64,000 nt of DNA from Coix lacryma-jobi var. lacryma-jobi (taxonomy: Eukaryota > Streptophyta > Magnoliopsida > Poales > Poaceae). The notes beneath the pieces were generated by a model. The model was not told where the DNA came from and did not search any database. It saw only the letters and a program-made list of their open reading frames with translations. The stretch's first letter is position 1. Each line of letters starts with the position of its first letter. A program made the translations under genes and the position numbers. Positions 1 to 10,980 of the stretch are shown piece after piece. The stretch spans positions 24,747,000-24,810,999 of the forward strand of contig CM019828.1 of the NCBI GenBank assembly GCA_009763385.1, in the 5' to 3' direction.

Positions 1-1560
1 AGTTCTTCTGGTAGCACAGCCTCTTCCCCAAACAGGAGCTTGAAAGGTGTGAATTTGGTTGCCCTGCACTCCGAGGTGTTGTGAGAACAAGTGACCGAGG
101 TTAGCTCTTCCGCCCATTTTCCCTTAGGCCTGCCTTGCAATTTCTTGGATATGGCTTGGAAAATTGTTGCATTAGCTCTTTCAACTAAGCCGTTGGATTG
201 AGGGTGCCGAACTGAGGCGAAGCATAAGATTGTACCGATTTGTGCGCAGAATTCTTTGAAAACTTCGCTGTCAAACTGGGTGCCATTATCGACGGTAAGA
301 TGTTTGGGGACGCCGAATCGACAAACTATTTGTTGCCAGAAAAACTTTTTCACTGCGAGGGAGGTGATGGAAGAAAATGGTCTTGTTTCAATCCATTTTG
401 TGAAGTATTCCACGGCTACCACCGCGTAGCGAAGGTTTCCTGGAGCTGTCGGTAATGGGCCCACGAGGTCCATTGCCCACCTTTGCAGAGGCCATGATGG
501 GCATATGAGCGTCGTAGGAGCCCCTGGGGCGTTTTGGATTTTTGCTATTAGTTGGCAACCTTCGCATTTTTTGACGATGTTTTCTGCATCTCTTAGCGCT
601 GTTGGCCAGTAGAAACCTTGCCGGAAGGCTTTCCCAACTAATGCCCTTGGGCCGTTGTGAGAACCACAAATGCCTTCATGGATAAGCTTAAGAATGTCAT
701 TTCCTTCAGACTGTGGGACGCATTTGAGCCAAGGCGAGGTTACTGAAGCTTTGTACAGAATGTTGTCCACAATCTTATACCCTCGTGCTCTTTGTTTGAG
801 CTTGTTTTCTTCTTCTTTGGAGTCTGGTTCGTGGAGCCCCTTGATGTAGGCTATGATAGGTGCCCTCCAGTCCTCACTCTGGATTGCATTGATTGACTTG
901 GCGTTCTTTTCGAAGGTTTCAAAAGCTGATTGGGTCGTGACTTCGTGGAAGACATTGGGCGGTAGGTGTAATTGTTGTGCTGCTGCTTTAGCTAGGCAGT
1001 CTGCTTCGCTATTTTCTGACCTTGGTATTGCCTTTACTGATATGCCGAGGAAGAAAGACTCTAACCTTCGGACACGTTGAAAGTACTTTTGCAGTTCTGG
1101 ATCTTTTGCCTTGTAATTTTTCTCAATGTGCCCCGCGATGACCTGTGAGTCTGTGTAGATGATTGCCCTTCGGACTGACAATGACCGAAGCCTTGAGAGA
1201 GCGAGTGTCACAGCCTCGTATTCTGCGGAGTTGTTTGTACATTTGAAGTCAAGTCTTCTTGCGTATCTTAGCTTAGACCCGGATGGCGAGACTAGAATGG
1301 CTGAGGCCCCTGCGCCGGCTGCACCCCAGGCTCCGTCAACATACACAGTCCAAAATGGGTCTTGCTGAGGTTCATCTTTGCGAGGGTCTGGGGTCCATTT
1401 TGCTATGAAATCTGCTAGCGCCTGGGATTTGATTGCTCTTCGACCGACGAAGGTTAGGGCGTAGCTGTTGAGTTCAACTGCCCATTTTACTATTCTTCCG
1501 ACTGCCTCGTTGTTTTTGAAAATGTTCTCGAGGGGAAAAGCCGAGGGTACGTGAATAGTG
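1..1560 (-). pseudogene. H archaeal-type RNase H and integrase, open to the window edge
   Basis: I read this by translating the minus strand. A frame open to position 1 starts after the frameshift near 1560. The second RNase H begins with FWTVYVDGAWG near 1330-1350, with TDSQVIAGH near 1140-1170, which fits the extra RNase H of Tat elements. The integrase zinc finger (HEGICGSHNG, then KKCEGCQLIAK) lies near 555-690. The core has its first Asp in RWAMDLVGP near 460-480, the second in TVDNGTQF near 270-290, and a Glu in NGLVERAN near 190-205. Integrase is cut by the window edge, so the 3' end and second LTR are not seen. It would insert cDNA if expressed, but the upstream breaks make this copy inactive. 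Confidence 0.82.
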
Positions 1561-1849
1561 CTTGAGCTTTCTTGATGCCATGACCACTGCGTACGCTATC
1601 TTCTCGAGCTCTGAGTAGTTTCGTTTTGGCCCTTCGAGGGTTTCTAATACGTAGTAGATTGGGGCTTGCCTGGTTTTGTTGTTCTCGTGCAACTCTTTGA
1701 TTAAGACTGCGCTCGCTGCATGAGGCGAGGCTGCGACGTACAGCAGTAACAAGTCCCCTTTGCTTGGGCTGGTTAAAACAGTCAAGCTGGTGAGATACTT
1801 CTTCAAGTCTTCGAAGGCTTTCTGCTGCCGGGGGTCCCCAGTTGAATGG
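1474..1849 (-). pseudogene. H RNase H domain, out-of-frame fragment
   Basis: This minus-strand frame continues the polyprotein after a frameshift around 1810-1850. It shows the Ty3-type RNase H blocks YVAASPHAASAVLIKE and a YSELEKIAYAVV-like segment, which normally follow the reverse transcriptase connection domain. Near 1560 the frame is lost again and the true continuation is in a third frame that leads into the second RNase H. Two frameshifts within 300 bases show that this part is not translated as one protein. Confidence 0.8.
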
Positions 1850-4075
1850 TGCAGTGCTTCTCAAAGTTTCGAAGAAAGGTAACCCTCGCTCAGCTGATCT
1901 GGAAATGAATCTGCTGAGAGCTGCTAGTCGGCCTGATAAGCGTTGGGCTGCTTTTTTGGTTGTCGGGGGTTCCATGTTGATGATAGCGTCAATCTTGTCG
2001 GGGTTAGCTTCAATTCCCCTTGCAGAGACGATACAACCCAGCAGTTTTCCTTCACTTACCCCGAAAACACATTTTTCGGGGTTCAGCTTTAATCCAGCGC
2101 ACCGGAGGTTGCTGAACACTCTCGACAGGTCTGAAATGTGGTTTTCTTTTAACTCACTTTGGACAACCAGGTCATCAACATAGGCGGAGACGGAGTGTTC
2201 ATCTTTGAAGACCTCGGATGTCATACGAGCGAAGGTTGAACCCGCGTTTCTTAGGCCTTCTGCCATTCTCCGAAAACAAAAAGTTCCCGAAGGTGTGACG
2301 AAACTTGTTTTCTCCTCGTCTTCTTCATTCATCCAAATCTGGTGGTATCCCGAAAAACAGTCGAGTAGAGATAACAAGGTGCTTATGTTGGGGAGGGGAA
2401 AATCATCCTTCGGGCAAGCCTTGTTCAGGCACGTGAAGTCTACGCACATTCGCCATTTCTTGTTCTTTTTCTGTACTAGTACCACGTTTGAGAGCCATGT
2501 TGGGTACTTGACCGGGCGGATGACGCCTGCGTCCAAAAGCCTTTTTACCTCAGCCCTCGCTGCCTCTTTCCTTTCTTCTGACATTTTGCGAAGCTTTTGT
2601 TTGACCGGGCGGTAGCCCGACTTGATGTTTAGGCTGTGCTCTATCAGGGTTCTGTTCACTCCTCTTAAGTCTTCCGCGGACCAGGCGAAGGTGTCGGAGT
2701 TTCCTTTGAGGAAAGAGATGAGGTCGCTATCTGTTTGGGGGTCTAGGTTGGCTGAGATGAAAACCTTTCTTTCGGCGTTACCCTCGAAGAGTTGCACTTG
2801 TTTGGTTTCTTCCTTGGGTGACACTTTTATTTTGTCAGTGCACACCTCACCTTCGTCATTGAGGTTTGTAGCTTGAGGCTTCGACAGGTTGTGGACATTA
2901 CGTTGCCCTGGTGCTACTGTTCCCTCAGCTGCCCTTGCAATGTCTTGGTCTCCATATACTGCGACCACTCCCTTCGGAGCGGGAAGCTTCATGCAGAGGT
3001 AAGCGGGGTGGATGACTGCGTTGAATGTGTTGGTTACCCCTCGGCCAAATATGGCATTGTACGGATAGAACATGTCGACCACGTCGAAGGTTAAATGCTC
3101 GGTTCTGCAGTTGATCTGGTCGCCGAAGGTCACGGGCAAAGAAATTTTCCCGATGGCTCTCACTTGTTGACCGCCGAAGCCGTATAAAGGGTTGTCAGCA
3201 GGTTGTATGAGGTTCCTATCAAGCTTCATGCTGTCGAAGGTTGAGGCGAACAAGATGTCTGCGGAGCTTCCTGTGTCGACCAGAATTTTAGTGACAGTCC
3301 ACCCTGCTAGATTGGTCTCGATCACCATGGCGTCGGTATGAGGGTAATCTCTCAACTTCATATCACTGGAGTCGAAGGTTATGGGAATGTGGGACCAACG
3401 ACCAAATTTGTGTGGTCCTTCGACGGCTACATGGTGCACCCGTCTGGCATGTTCTTTTCTCTGCCGCTTGTTGCCATGGTCTTCATTTGAACCTCCGGTG
3501 ATAGCTAGTATTACGCCGAAGGTTGATGTTGGGTTGTTGATGGTCGTTTGGCTCTGGGTTTCGGATTTGACAGGTTGAGGCGTTGGTAAAGCGGGTATTG
3601 GTGGTGGTGGCGGTGGTAGATGGTGACGAAGGTTGTCTTGATCCCGCTCCTCATTCCCCTCTTGTAGCGGGGGCATTTCCTCATCATTCCATCCCTCGGC
3701 TTCGGCTTCAGCCGCAGCGAGGGATTCCTCCATTCGGCGAAGCTGTTCCCTAGCCTCGTCTGCCCTTTGTCTGATCGAGCGCAACCGGTTGTGCCTCTCA
3801 AGCTGATCCAGGCGCCTCTTCTTCTCTTGCAGCTCAACTTGAAGTCTTTCGAGGGCCTCGAGGCCCAACTCCTCATCTCTTCCCTCTCCTTCTCCAGAAG
3901 TGTGGGGGTGCGGCTGTGTCACCACTCGGGCCTGGGGGCCCGGGACTTCAGATTCTGGGGTGGCACCCTCTGCTCCCGAGGGTTGCACAATCTCCTCAGC
4001 GGGCGGAACCACCGTCGCTGTCTCACTGGCGACGCGTCGGTCCCTAGCTGCGGGCGCTCTCCTGTTTCCTGCCAT
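1490..4075 (-). pseudogene. H gag N-terminus fused to protease and reverse transcriptase
   Basis: The start is the ATG at 4075 just after the primer-binding site; an upstream in-frame ATG at 4228 lies in the LTR and is unlikely. Order: basic/Ala-rich N-terminus, a strong charged coiled coil (about 3690-3880), a Pro-rich stretch (about 3580-3630), then directly the protease linker and aspartic protease (VDTGSSAD near 3265-3285). Reverse transcriptase follows with RMCVDF, a FSGYHQI-type block and the catalytic YVDD near 2168-2182. The central retrotransposon gag domain and zinc knuckle expected between the Pro-rich stretch and the protease are absent, so the copy cannot make a normal capsid. 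After about 1850 the frame is lost and RNase H continues in another minus frame. It is a pseudogene by these breaks. Confidence 0.88.
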
Positions 4076-4080
4076 TTCGC

Positions 4081-4099
4081 TTCCCCACGGACGGCGCCA
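4081..4099 (-). other. H primer-binding site
   Basis: Read on the minus strand, TGGCGCCGTCCGTGGGGAA starts three bases inside the LTR end. The first seven or eight bases match the complement of the tRNA-Asp 3' end used by many plant Ty3 elements; the rest matches poorly. The position is certain, the tRNA is tentative. Confidence 0.6.
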
Positions 4100-4102
4100 A
4101 AC

Positions 4103-4756
4103 TGTTGGAAACACACTTGCCCCACCTCCGCACTTGTGCAGGGGAGTGGCGAAGGTGACCAAGCGTCGGAAGCAATAGCGAAGGTTAAGGAAACGAAGAC
4201 AAAGTTGTCGTGGCTCTGTTACCCCCAAAAATCGTCCTCCTTACACTGTTCACCCCCCCGGTATTTATAGGGGATACCAAGGGGTGCCGACCAAATTACA
4301 GTAGGGTACAAGAAAGATTCCTCTGCGTTACTTATACAGAAGGGCAAACTCGTACAAACACACCCGGAGCCGAAACCCTAGCCTGCCTTCCATGCGCCCG
4401 CCGCCGCTCGGTTCATGTTCACCCCGATGGAAAGACGAGGGCCGACCTTCGTCTTGCGGAGGTATCCGTCCAGTCGCAGAGTTTGAGGTCCTTCGCCACC
4501 AGTTGGGTCTGGGCCTCTTAGCGAAGGTACGCGGGGTGTGCGAGGGTCACTCCCAGCGCTCTTCACGCTCCTTTCCTGCAAAAAGTACCTGAACACTTCC
4601 GAAGGTTGGGTCAGTGTTCAGAGGTTTGATTGGAGACCTGAGAGACTTAACAGGATGAAATAGGGGGGTAGGCGGCGAAGGTGCGCGGGACGCGCGAGGG
4701 CCGCTTTGTTTAGCCAGCCTGCGTGGTGCCTCTGCCGAGGGCCCCTTTCCCCAACA
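4103..4756 (-). repeat. H 5' LTR (654 bp)
   Basis: In minus orientation the LTR starts TGTTGGGG and ends TTCCAACA, giving TGTTGG/CCAACA terminal inverted repeats. One end abuts the primer-binding site and the other abuts the copia coding frame, so both borders are well placed. A TATA box is at 4262-4269. The sequence is rich in GCGAAGG-like motifs. Confidence 0.88.
4262..4269 (-). promoter_or_regulatory. TATA box of H LTR
   Basis: TATAAATA on the minus strand lies about 160 bases before the LTR end, where a U3/R promoter is expected. Confidence 0.65.
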
Positions 4757-7680
4757 TCCTGCATTCACCGGAGAGAAACCAGGCGATGCAGACTGTGGCG
4801 GAGGAGATAGTGAAGGCGACGCTGAACTTCCTACTTCAGGGAGTTCCTCCGCCCATGGGAATTCAACAATAAACTCACTGCCCGCTGCTTCTGATGTGCC
4901 AGCTGCCGGTGATGCCCAGTCCCAGCCGCGGCCTTCGTCGAACACCACATCGCGGCTGACACGCACGCGCTGGGACACTGGATCATAGATACGGTATGCC
5001 TTGGCCCCTTCCGCATAGCCGATAAACACGCCAGCCTCGCCGCGGTGAGTAAGCCGCCGGGTATAGGCCACACAGCCAAAGACCTTGAGATGGCCGACTG
5101 TTGGTGCCCGGCCATTCCACGCCTCATAAGGAGTGACATTCTTCAGCGCCTTCATCGGGGATCGATTCAAAATGTGCACAGCTGTCATTACAGCCTCCCT
5201 CCAAAACCGAGAGGGCATCCGGCGTTGCTTGAGCAAAGCTCGTGCCATGGCCACCACTGTTTGGTTCCTGCGCTCAACAACACCGTTCTGTTGCGGTGAA
5301 TAAGGGGCACTGAAATGCCGTTTAATACCTTCATCAGCGCAGTATGCAGCAAACTCCGCGACGGTGAATTCGCCGCCATTGTCGGTGCGCAGGACCTTCA
5401 ACTTGCGCCTGCTTTCCACCTCTGCTGCCGCCTTGACCTTCTTAATTGCTTCTGCTGCTGCGTCCTTGGATGGCAGCAGCACAGCCCACATAAAGCGGGT
5501 GGCGTCATCGACGAGCAGCAAGATATAGCGGTTGCCCGCCGGTGTCGTTGGCGTGACCGGACCGCACAAGTCACCGTGCACCAGCTCAAGCTGATTCTGG
5601 GCACGGTATGCTGCTGCAGTCGGAAAGGAACGCCGCCTCTGCTTGGTGGTAACGCAGGTGTCACACACCTGCTCAACATGGTCGACCACCGGCATCCCGC
5701 GCGCCATCTCCTCCTTGCTGAGTCGCCGGAGTGCGTCGAAGTGCAGATGGCCGAAACGCTCGTGCCACTGCCACGCCTCATCATCCTTGCGCGCCGCGAG
5801 ACAGAAAGGTTGTGCAGCCTCAAGATGCAGGATATACAACCTATTCTTCCCTCTGTGTACCTTGGCGAGCAGACGGCGGCTCTTGTCCCAAATGCGAAGC
5901 ACGCCATGGTCAATCACAACCTTGGACCCTCCTTCATCAAGCTGTCCCAGACTTAGGATAGAGTTCTTCAGTGCCGGAATGTAGTAGACACCATGAAGAA
6001 CCCTCTGCTCACCGGTCTTGGCTTGGAAAATGATAGACCCGACGCCCTTGATCTCTACCTTCGACGCGTCCTCGAACCGGACCGTTCCTCGAACGCCAGT
6101 GTTCAGATCAGCAAAGAGCTCTTGGCGCCCGGTCATGTGATGCGTCGCGCCGGAGTCCAGGTACCAACCGTTGTCCACCTCTTCTTCGTCCACGCCAAGA
6201 TAGGCGCGAGCACGTGGCTTGGAGAGCTCGACGTACTGCGCCGTGTAGCTGTGCGCCGGCGTGCTCTGTTCCAGGCTGATAAAGCCATGTGCCAGAAATA
6301 GAGCGCCATCTTCATCACACTCGGCGTACTGGGCGCACGCCTCATGCCTTCCTTGGTTCCCGCCACGCTGTCCAGCCTGATTTCCGCCGCCACGGCCTCC
6401 ACCACGGTTGCCACCGCCGCGGCCGGCACGGTTTCCACCTCCAGCGCCGCGCTCTGCATCTTCACGACGCGGCTGGGGACACTCACGTGCCCAGTGGCCC
6501 TCCTGGTTGCAGTTGAGGCAGGTGTTGGGGCCGACGCGGCCAGCAACATTGCCATCTCCTCGTCCGCCACCACGTCCACCGCCTCTGCCTCGTCCTCGTC
6601 CACCACCGCGGCTACGTCCACCGCCACCACGCTGGTTCCTGAAACCAGAGCCACCGGCATCATCTCCCTTCTTCTCCTTTCTGCAGCGTGCTCTCCACCG
6701 CTCCTCGGTGTACAACAGCTTGCCGTTGATGGCCACCGGCTCGGTCAGCGCTTGTTCCTCGCGATTATCCACCGCCTTGAGCCTTCCAGTCACCTCCTCA
6801 AGAGTGAGCGCCTCGAAGTCGAGGAACTGCTCAATGGCGACAACAATCTGCGCGTACTTGGCCGGCACCGTGTGCAGAAACTTCTCCACCACACGCTCCT
6901 CAGTGATGTCCTTGTCACCATGGATGACAAGCTGTTGGTGCAGAGTTGACAGACGCATGGCAAAATCCTCCACTTGCTCGCCGGGGTTGACGCCGATGTT
7001 CTCCCAATCGCGGCGTAGGCGCTGCAGCGTTGCTCGACGGACCCGGTTCACGCCGATGCGGGTCGCAGCGATGGCGTCCCACGCCTCCTTTGCCGTAGCC
7101 TTGTCGAGGAGTGGAAGACCCATCTCCTTGGGCACGGCCCCGACAATCACCTCCAGTGCGCGCCTGTCATCGCGAAACTGGACAGGGCCGCCCTCGATGG
7201 CGTCCCAGAGATCGCGCGCCTGCATCCTCAGCTTCATGGTTTGACTCCACTCGTAGTAGTTCGACTTGTCCAGCATCAGCCACGACGTGCCGCTGCCGGA
7301 GTCGCGGTACACCACCCCCTTCCTTGCGGCGACTCGTAGCGACCGCCGCCGCGGCCGCGCCTCCGGTCCCGCAGTGGTGACTGCGAGCGCCTCCTGTCTC
7401 GCGTCAGAGTCCGCGACCTCCGATTCTTCTCCGTCTCCTCTTCCTCCTCCTCGACCTCCTCATCTTCTCCCTTCTCGGCGGCGATTTCGGCCCGCAGCTC
7501 CTGTGTCGTCCTTGCCGCCGCCTCTGCAGCAGCCGCCGCCTGCTTTGCTGCCTGGACTGCCAGCGCTGCTGCTTCCTCTGCAGCCTTCAAGCGCGCGGCC
7601 CGGTCGGGGGAGTCGCCCAGCTCTCCTCCGCCGGTTCCCTTGGCCTTGAGCCTGGTAGCGCGCTCAGCAGAGGTCGACAT
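4757..7680 (-). pseudogene. J gag-protease-integrase polyprotein, frameshifted and interrupted
   Basis: The start is the ATG at 7680, 52 bases after the primer-binding site. An Ala/Glu-rich N-terminus (7276-7680) is followed by a frameshift near 7316 and then one frame down to the H insertion. Domains seen: UBN2-type gag (WLMLDKSNYYEWSQTMKLRM near 7225-7290), Gly/Arg-rich linkers around a CCHC zinc knuckle (CLNCNQEGHWAREC near 6480-6520), copia protease (LDSGATHHMTG near 6115-6150), and integrase with HGDLCGPV, RTDNGGEF and NGVVERRN as the D-D-E blocks near 5560, 5370 and 5270. Reverse transcriptase is not reached. The last residues of the open frame (below 4757) are H LTR sequence, not copia protein. 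Confidence 0.88.
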
Positions 7681-7731
7681 GGGGTGGGGAAGGTGAGGAG
7701 ATGGCCTTGTGGCTCTCTGGTGTCTAACCTA

Positions 7732-7744
7732 GGCTCTGATACCA
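7732..7744 (-). other. J primer-binding site (initiator tRNA-Met)
   Basis: TGGTATCAGAGCC on the minus strand, two bases from the LTR end. This is the standard plant copia primer-binding site. Confidence 0.92.
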
Positions 7745-7746
7745 AA

Positions 7747-7938
7747 TGTTGGAGATAACTCAGACTCAACTGATCGGAGGGTTACTAACCCCAGGCCGAA
7801 CTCCTTGATTATATAGAGATAAACATTGCATTGATTACAAAATAGCTTACTAGAGCATAGCTAATCAGATAGGTGCCTTGGCAGCCGTACACACCTCTTG
7901 GGCTGCCTAAGGTCTTTAAAGACTGTAATTAACTAACA
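7747..7938 (-). repeat. J 5' LTR (about 192 bp)
   Basis: In minus orientation it starts TGTTAG and ends CTCCAACA; TATATAAT on the minus strand at 7808-7815 is a fitting TATA box. The PBS-side border is firm. The far border at 7938 is set by the terminal CTAACA on the plus strand and by resumption of K sequence, and could be off by a few bases. Confidence 0.75.
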
Positions 7939-8014
7939 CAGTTATCTAGGAAATGCTTAGGAAGCAGGGCTTATTAACTACAGAATCATCACTTCCTTCA
8001 CTTGATGAATCATT

Positions 8015-8974
8015 TTAAGCCTTACTTCCTTCTTCTTGCTTAGCCTTGAGTGCCACAACTTTATTGTTACTTGCTTCTTGATCTTCTAAGGCTTCATCAT
8101 CAAGCACCTCATGATGTTTTATCTTGGCAAGCAACTCATGAGGTCCCATGGTCTCATAGTTTGATCTTTCCGTGATGATTGACGCAAGAGTCTTATTTTT
8201 CTTTCTATAAGCTCTCAAAAGCTTTCTTGCAGTTGCATTTTCATCCCATCTCTCATCACCTAGAGCTCTTATCTTGTTGATCAAGGTCATATATCGATCA
8301 AACATTTGTTGAGTGGTTTCACCATTCTTGATTGTGAAGTTCTCTATCCTTCCTTGAAGTAGCTCTATGTTGCTCTTTCTCACACTTGCATCACCCTCAA
8401 ATGATATCTTGAGGGTACTCCAAATCTTCTTTGCAACCTCCATCCCATGGACCTTGGTGGTGCTTTCCTCGGGCCTGAGGCATGGTAGAATCAAGGATGC
8501 AGCTTGAGCATTTTGTTGGAATTCAACTGCATCTAGCTCAGTATATTCTTCTTCTTCAATGTGACTCAATCCATTCTCGATTACCTCCCAAACTCTTGCG
8601 GCAATAAGATGTAGCTTCATCTTGTGTGCCCAATCGTTGTAGTTGATTCCATCAAAAGAAGGTGGTTTGCCTAGATTGACGCTAGGCAAATGAAGAATCT
8701 TGCCCATTTGGCCATAGTCGTATGGTATGCTTGCAAATTCCTTTTCTTTCTTTTCTTTCTCTTCATCTTCTTTGGCCTTTTTCTCTTTGGGCTCTGGAGG
8801 AACTCCTCCACTTCCTGATGATCCACCTTTGCTGCTCAGAGCTTGCTTCAAGCTCTCAATCTCTTCCTTCATCTTGTTCATTTGATCATCAAACTGCTTT
8901 GCTTGCTCTTCCTTCAGTTGATCAGTAATCCTCTTGACGATGTTGTTGAGATCAGTATCACTTAGGGTCGACAT
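8015..8974 (-). pseudogene. K gag (UBN2-type), truncated
   Basis: The ATG at 8974 (MSTLSDTDLNNIV) follows the primer-binding site by about 40 bases. The first 100 residues are a charged coiled coil. The gag domain then begins with KPPSFDGINYNDWAHKMKLH and runs through an ENFTIKNGETTQQMFDRYMTL-like core to a Glu/Lys-rich end. A TAA at 8015 ends the frame; the same frame continues with a Ser/Asp-rich stretch to the J LTR, so the stop may be a mutation inside a longer gag. The zinc knuckle and pol part were displaced by J. Confidence 0.83.
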
Positions 8975-9014
8975 GATTTCTCCCTTACGCGGTGAAGCAC
9001 TAAAACAAGGGTTA

Positions 9015-9027
9015 GGCTCCGATACCA
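9015..9027 (-). other. K primer-binding site
   Basis: TGGTATCGGAGCC on the minus strand, two bases from the LTR, one base different from the initiator tRNA-Met complement TGGTATCAGAGCC. The same variant is used by Sirevirus E at 45709. Confidence 0.85.
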
Positions 9028-9029
9028 AT

Positions 9030-10927
9030 TGAAAGGATCAAATCAGCCTAGAGGGGGGTGTATAGGTGATTTTCTACAATCTGAAACTTCACAAACTAAA
9101 ACTTGGAGTTAGATAACAACCGGTACTACCGGTTTGTTTGGGTAGGAACTACCGGGTATGAAACACTGGTACTACCGACACAAACAAACGACACTACCGG
9201 AAACCTAAAAGGAAACTACAAATCCAATGTATGTAAGCTATGAATGTAAATCAACTAAATGCCCCACTTCCCTAAGTATGGTAGATAAAGATTCTAGCCT
9301 TGCCAAGCCTTGGTTACTTCCCACGGTGTGAATCGAGCCTTCTCGACCTAAGAACGAGGGAGGAAGAGGAAGAACACGAAGAACACAGGTACAAGCGTAA
9401 TATCCAAAGTAGAGATAACAACAAGCACACGGGACACAACGATTTATCCCGAGGTTCGGCCAAACCACAAAGGAGTGCCTACGTCCTCGTTGTTGAGGTG
9501 ACCACCAAGGTCGGAGTCTCTTTCACCTCCTTGCCTCACTCAAGCCACCACAAAGGTTAGCCGAGTTTCTCCACTAGAAATCACAGGGGAAATACAAACG
9601 CTTCAGGGAGCCCTCACAAATGAACCAACACGGGCTACCACGAAGAACACCTAACCGGCTAGGGTTCAAAGAACCCAAGAGTAATAAACACAAACCAAGC
9701 CGGCTAGATGAGGAAGTGCTCAAGTCGTAGATCGAAGCTTCCCACTCTCTAATCTCACTTCCCTAGCTCAAATCTTGCAAGGGAATGAATCTTGGAGCAA
9801 AGGGGGAGAGAGGGGGGAGGAGTCAATGGTTGGAGGCGTTTTCGTCAGTTGGTTGGTCGCAATGAATGTTAGAGTGAGTGGGTAACGGTCATAAGTGAAG
9901 TGGGAAGCTATTTATAGTCCCCCAGTCCCTAGGCCTGTCGGTAGTACCGACCACCCATGGTCGGTAGTACTGACCAGCCAAAAACCGCTGCGCCAGATCT
10001 GAGTTGACCTAGATCCAACTACCGACCAAGGGTCGGTACCACCGATGGTCGGTAGTACCGGCCTTATGGCGGTACTATGGCGGTACTACCGCCAGGCCAA
10101 ATCGGCCGCGAACAGAGAGCTCCACGAAAAGATCACTTGGCTGCTCGGTACCACCGAGTGTCGGTAGTACCGGCTTTTATAGCGGTACTACCGCCAAGTC
10201 AAAACGCGCACGAACAGAGAGCTCCAAGAATCGGCCTCAGGGGCTCGGTACCTACCGACCAGGGTCGGTACTACCGAGCCCGGTAGTACCGACTATTATA
10301 GCAGTACTACCGCCAAGCCAATTGGCACACGAACAGAGAGGTCTGCAAAATGACCTTCCTACCGACTGAGGTCGGTACCACCGGTCGCTAGTACCGGCCT
10401 TATGGCGGTATTACCGCCAACTCATTTTCGACCCTACACAGAGAGAGTGTTAGAATGGTTTGGGTGGTCGGTAGTACCGACCTTATGGCGGTACTACCGC
10501 CAGTTCAAAAAGAACTCTACCCAGAAAGCATTGCGCGCGGCCTCCCTGGTCAGTACCACCGACCCCCATGGTCGGTACTACCGACTACACAGAATTACAT
10601 CAACATGTTCGTGATCGAGCGGTGACTCTCAAGCAAACTTTTGTTAGTCGATTTGAGCACTTTTCTCCACATCTAGCCAACCAAATTTGTAGCCTTCTCG
10701 ATAGTCCGGCTTACCTATAACTCAAGTTTAAAAATAAACTTTCAATCCACCACTTGAGCTAGGCATCTTTTGTCCAACTATACTCAACGTGCTTTGTTCA
10801 CGAGATTACAACATTTCAAATCTTTATAAGGACTAACACCTGCATACATGCTTTTATAAATCCGTTAGTTCCTAATTTGATTGTCATTAATTAGCCAAAA
10901 CCCACATTGGGGGCGAATGCACTTACA
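9030..10927 (-). repeat. K LTR (about 1.9 kb) with clustered palindromes
   Basis: Minus orientation; the PBS end reads GATCCTTTCA and the far end is placed at TGTAAGTGC (10927). A TATA box TATAAATA is at 9909-9916 on the minus strand. Between 9940 and 10590 there are about 20 copies of GGTCGGTAGTACCGACC-like palindromes arranged in units of roughly 110 bases that also share an ACAGAGAGCTCC block. Short plus-strand ORFs here are by-products of the repeats. The outer border is less certain than the PBS border. Confidence 0.75.
9909..9916 (-). promoter_or_regulatory. TATA box of K LTR
   Basis: TATAAATA on the minus strand between the palindrome array (upstream) and the PBS-side end, the place expected for a core promoter. 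Confidence 0.6.
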
Positions 10928-10980
10928 AACTAAAACTTCACAAACTAAAACTTGGAGTTAGATAACAACTGGTACTACCG
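10928..10980 (-). repeat. Fragment of a second K-type LTR
   Basis: About 50 bases nearly repeat the stretch at 9078-9130 inside the K LTR, including ACTTCACAAACTAAAACTTG and GGAGTTAGATAACAAC. It sits directly outside the proposed K border. It may be an older K-family LTR into which K inserted, or a rearrangement. Confidence 0.5.

Larger units (their letters stand above)
1..4756 (-). mobile_element. Element H: Ty3 Tat-like LTR retrotransposon, 5' part
   Basis: On the minus strand this reads LTR (4103-4756), primer-binding site, N-terminal gag piece, protease, reverse transcriptase, RNase H, second (archaeal-type) RNase H and integrase, then leaves the window at position 1. The second RNase H after the first one is the hallmark of the Tat lineage. 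The element is inserted in copia element J: J's open frame runs up to 4757 and then reads into the H LTR. The second LTR and the matching target-site copy lie outside the window, so the insertion cannot be closed here. The order of domains is seen; the lineage is from known family structure. Confidence 0.9.
4757..7938 (-). mobile_element. Element J: Ty1/copia retrotransposon, 5' half
   Basis: Minus-strand order is a short LTR (7747-7938), an initiator-tRNA-Met primer-binding site, gag, zinc knuckle, protease and integrase. The integrase C-terminal region is cut at 4757 by element H; reverse transcriptase, RNase H and the 3' LTR must lie beyond the left window edge. J itself sits inside the gag region of element K. 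Confidence 0.88.
7939..10927 (-). mobile_element. Element K: Sirevirus-like copia element, LTR plus gag
   Basis: Minus-strand order is a long LTR (9030-10927), primer-binding site and UBN2-type gag. Element J interrupts it at 7938. The long LTR filled with palindromes and the gag type fit the Sirevirus branch of copia. The rest of K is outside the window. Confidence 0.78.

Noticed and set aside
4547..4756. C-terminal 70 residues of the long copia frame of J
   Set aside because: The frame continues past the insertion point into the H LTR; these residues are not copia protein.
10077..10614. Plus-strand ORFs in LTR K and a regular repeat array resembling CRISPR
   Set aside because: Units are about 110 bases, built from imperfect palindromes, inside an LTR with primer site and TATA box in plant DNA; the ORFs only reflect the repeats.
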